64,000 bases of DNA, taken from the NCBI GenBank assembly GCA_017642885.1, contig JAEPOM010000001.1, positions 1-64,000 on the forward strand, in the 5' to 3' direction. Positions 61,789 through 64,000 of the stretch are shown one piece after another (positions within the stretch are counted from its first letter, which is position 1; every line of letters begins with the position of its first letter). The notes below the pieces were generated by a model. It saw only the letters and a program-made list of their open reading frames with translations, did not search any database and was not told the DNA's origin. Origin of the DNA: Henriciella sp. GTDB lineage: Bacteria; Pseudomonadota; Alphaproteobacteria; Caulobacterales; Hyphomonadaceae. The position numbers were made by a program, and so were the translations under genes.

Positions 61789-61865
61789 TGGCGCGAGTGA
61801 CGGGACTCGAACCCGCGACCCCCGGCGTGACAGGCCGGTACTCTAACCAACTGAGCTACACCCGC
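61789..61865 (-). tRNA. tRNA-Asp (anticodon GTC)
   Basis: This is a full cloverleaf on the minus strand: acceptor GCGGGTG pairs with CACTCGC, D-arm TAGCTCAGTTGGTTAGAGTA, anticodon arm with GTC (CCTGTCACGCC), T-arm GGGTTCGAGTCCC, encoded CCA end at 61789-61791. The 3' end points toward the integrase, so bases from 61789 to about 61815 are the probable attachment core. Confidence 0.95.
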
Positions 61866-62003
61866 GCATGGGCTTCCCCGCCGAAGCGGTGAGAGGCTGA
61901 TCTATACGTGCAAAAATCCTCGGTCAAGCGGCAATTGCCATGACTTTGACATCAGTTGCAGCTATTCACCTGCAATACAGAATAACAAGGCCATATTCCT
62001 CCC

Positions 62004-64000
62004 ATGAAACGTCTCCTGATCATCCTTTGCGCTGTAATTGCGGCCCTGTTGGCAGCTGCTGTGATTATTCCGTTTTTGATCCCGACATCGGTTTATAAAG
62101 CCCAGATCGAGAGCGCGGCTACCGACGCGCTCGGCCGTAAAGTAACGCTGAGAGGCGACCCCAAACTCTCCATCCTGCCAGTGATTTCCGCGCGAATCGA
62201 AGGCGCTGAGATTGCCAATCCGGACGGATTCTCTGATCCGCTGATGATCGAGGCGGGCGCCCTGCAAGCCAATGTCAAACTCCTGCCATTGCTGTCGCGT
62301 CGGGTCGAGATTGGCAAGATCACGCTGGATGATGCGACAGTGCGTCTGGAACGCCTCGCGGATGGCCGCGTCAACTGGGTGTTCGGAGATCCCAATCAGG
62401 AAGGCAGTGAGACCGATCCGGAGTCCGGATCCGGCGGGTTTAAGACCGGCATCGATCGCGCTGCGCTTTCAAATGCCTCCATTTCCTATCGCGACTGGGT
62501 CACCGGCGAACAATATGTGCTGACGGAGTTCAACGCGTCAGCCCAGCTGAAGGCTCTCGATAAGCCGCTGACATCGAACGGTGACGGTCGCCTCAATGGC
62601 CAGCCTTTTGATTATCGCATCCGACTCGACACCTTGCAGCAGCTGACCAGTCAGCAACCCGTAATCCTCGACGCAAAACTCGGCACTATTTATGGCGATG
62701 TCGTTTATGACGGCGCACTCACGCTGGCTGAAGCACCGGTGCTGGATGGTGCGTTTGAGGTGGAGTCCGATACGCTGGGCCAAGTACTGACCATACTGGG
62801 CGACGCGGACCTACCGATCGTTGCAAGCGCTCTCAAATCTGTGCGCGCCAAAGGGACGATCAGCGGCCCTGCCATGACCGCCGCGATTGATTTTTCAAGC
62901 ATGAAACTCGCCGCCACGGGTCTCGACCTCGACTACCGGGGAGAACTTCAACTTGGCACTGAGCTTAGCCTGAACGGAACGGTCGACTTAAACGCGGCAG
63001 ATGCGCAGAGGCTTCTCAAGCCTGGGCATCCTTGGACCTCAATCCTGACCCTATTGGGCGACGTGGATCTCCGCGCGACCTTGTCTGGTCCGCTTAGCGC
63101 ACCAAACCTGACTGGCATTCAGCTGAAACAACGCAGCGTTGATCTGGCGACGGATTATTCCGGCGATATCTCTTTGGCCAGCGATCAAGCCGTGAACGGA
63201 ATGCTCGACTTTAGCAGCGACAACCCGCGCAAGGTTCTCGAGACCTTCGGAACCGTGCTTCCCGAGGGCGAATCACTGAACGCGCTCTCGATCAAAGGTC
63301 AGACCACGGGAAGCCTCATGGCGCCTCAGTTGAGCGGCGCGTCTCTTACTCTGGACGATACCAAGGCCACGGGCAGCGTAGGTGCAGATCTTCGCGGTTC
63401 GCGTCCGCGCATTGTTGCCGACCTCACAATGGACACGCTTGATGTCACGCCTTTCCTTGGCAGCGGCTCTCAACAGCAAGACCAGACGCCAAGCCTCAAT
63501 GAAGACTGGGATGATACGCCGTTTGATCTTGCCGGGCTCCGCGCGGTTGATGCGACGATTACCGTTGCCGCCAACACGGTTGTAATTGACCAGATCACGC
63601 TGCAGGACGCTTTGCTCAACACCCGCCTCGACGATGGTCGTCTATCCGCCTTGTTCCGCCGCGATGACGACACGCCCGGCTTCCGGGTCTTTCAGGGCGA
63701 CTGGTATGGAGACCTGGTGCTGGACGCATCTCGTTCCACGCCGACCCTGCAAGTCGAAGCTTTGGCCTCCAGCATTGCCGCGCAAGAAATGCTGACGGCG
63801 CTGACCGGGTTTCAGAACCTGAGTGGGCTTGGCGATGTCCACGTCAATATGAGTTCGGAAGGCAACAGCCTGAAAGCGCTGATCAATGGGCTCGACGGCA
63901 AGTTTGAGTCAGATCTCAATCAAGGCGCTTTGAAAGGTCTGAACCTTGCCAAGATGGTGCGCGATACCACCAATCTGGGCGAGCTGCTGCGCAGCGGAAA
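62004..64000 (+). CDS. asmA: AsmA-family envelope protein (partial, runs off the window)
   Basis: This is the first 665 codons of a large protein. An N-terminal transmembrane helix (RLLIILCAVIAALLAAAVIIP) is followed by the AsmA domain (ALGRKVTLRGDPKLSILPVISARIEGAEIANPDGF, then RVEIGKITLDDATVRLERLADGRVNW). It continues as long beta-rich repeats through the end of the window (NGLDGKFESDLNQGALKGLNL). AsmA-like proteins help carry lipids to the outer membrane. The gene lies beyond the tRNA and looks like core chromosome. Confidence 0.9.
   Translation, partial: MKRLLIILCAVIAALLAAAVIIPFLIPTSVYKAQIESAATDALGRKVTLRGDPKLSILPVISARIEGAEIANPDGFSDPLMIEAGALQANVKLLPLLSRRVEIGKITLDDATVRLERLADGRVNWVFGDPNQEGSETDPESGSGGFKTGIDRAALSNASISYRDWVTGEQYVLTEFNASAQLKALDKPLTSNGDGRLNGQPFDYRIRLDTLQQLTSQQPVILDAKLGTIYGDVVYDGALTLAEAPVLDGAFEVESDTLGQVLTILGDADLPIVASALKSVRAKGTISGPAMTAAIDFSSMKLAATGLDLDYRGELQLGTELSLNGTVDLNAADAQRLLKPGHPWTSILTLLGDVDLRATLSGPLSAPNLTGIQLKQRSVDLATDYSGDISLASDQAVNGMLDFSSDNPRKVLETFGTVLPEGESLNALSIKGQTTGSLMAPQLSGASLTLDDTKATGSVGADLRGSRPRIVADLTMDTLDVTPFLGSGSQQQDQTPSLNEDWDDTPFDLAGLRAVDATITVAANTVVIDQITLQDALLNTRLDDGRLSALFRRDDDTPGFRVFQGDWYGDLVLDASRSTPTLQVEALASSIAAQEMLTALTGFQNLSGLGDVHVNMSSEGNSLKALINGLDGKFESDLNQGALKGLNLAKMVRDTTNLGELLRSG

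Overview
The window looks like chromosome of an alphaproteobacterium (my impression is a marine Hyphomonadaceae-like or related lineage; this rests only on the general look of the proteins and is weak). Most of it, from base 1 to about 61.8 kb, reads as accessory DNA. A tyrosine integrase gene at 60242-61654 lies against a tRNA-Asp(GTC) gene at 61789-61865, and beyond the tRNA an ordinary chromosomal gene (asmA-like, cut by the window end) begins. The simplest reading is a genomic island inserted at the 3' end of tRNA-Asp and running left beyond the window.

Region 1 (1-37.5 kb) is a metal and stress resistance block. Bases 1-77 are the right end of an IS3-family element; a related element begins at 37512. 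In between, in order, are: a MerR regulator with a divergent methyltransferase and CDF transporter; a czcCBA-type RND efflux operon whose CzcB carries a His/Asp tandem repeat; a P1B-4 ATPase and a second CDF transporter; a CnrYXH-like anti-sigma/sensor/ECF sigma trio; a frameshifted EamA transporter; a Met/His-rich periplasmic protein; a cluster of C-loop hairpins; an orphan Rieske protein; a DprA plus phosphoribosyltransferase pair; a methyltransferase/thioesterase/Rieske oxygenase group; a complete mer set (merR, merT, merP, merA); a GDT1-like exporter and a periplasmic rhodanese; an XRE-TPR regulator; a copper operon (DUF5676, CopA, DUF411, amino acid permease) behind a CsoR box; and an operon with two acyltransferases and an AraC regulator.

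Region 2 (37.5-40.1 kb) is an IS3-family nest: one IS3 element, a second IS3 element of another type, and a spare right end that matches the left end of the nest best.

Region 3 (40.3-58.0 kb) is a complete locus for a cyanobacterial-type (group 2a) NiFe uptake hydrogenase. All genes are on the minus strand and are largely coupled: regulator, small zinc-ribbon ORF, hupS, hupL, two HiPIP-like four-Cys proteins, maturation protease, DUF3422 protein, a small unknown protein, a TPR protein, two small membrane proteins, a NifU-Rieske fusion, an NHL-repeat protein, hypF, hypC, hypD, hypE, a nickel transporter, a HypA lacking its zinc ribbon, and hypB. It appears AT-richer than its neighbours.

Region 4 (58.4-60.2 kb) is a copper-responsive cluster: CsoR, a glutaredoxin-MauE fusion behind a clear CsoR box, and a second periplasmic rhodanese. 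Then come the integrase, the tRNA and asmA.

The most promising undescribed biology is in the hydrogenase locus. It has two tandem HiPIP-like proteins next to the catalytic subunits, and an apparent separation of the HypA zinc ribbon from HypA. The tandem C-loop hairpin RNA candidate at 15.6-15.8 kb is also notable.
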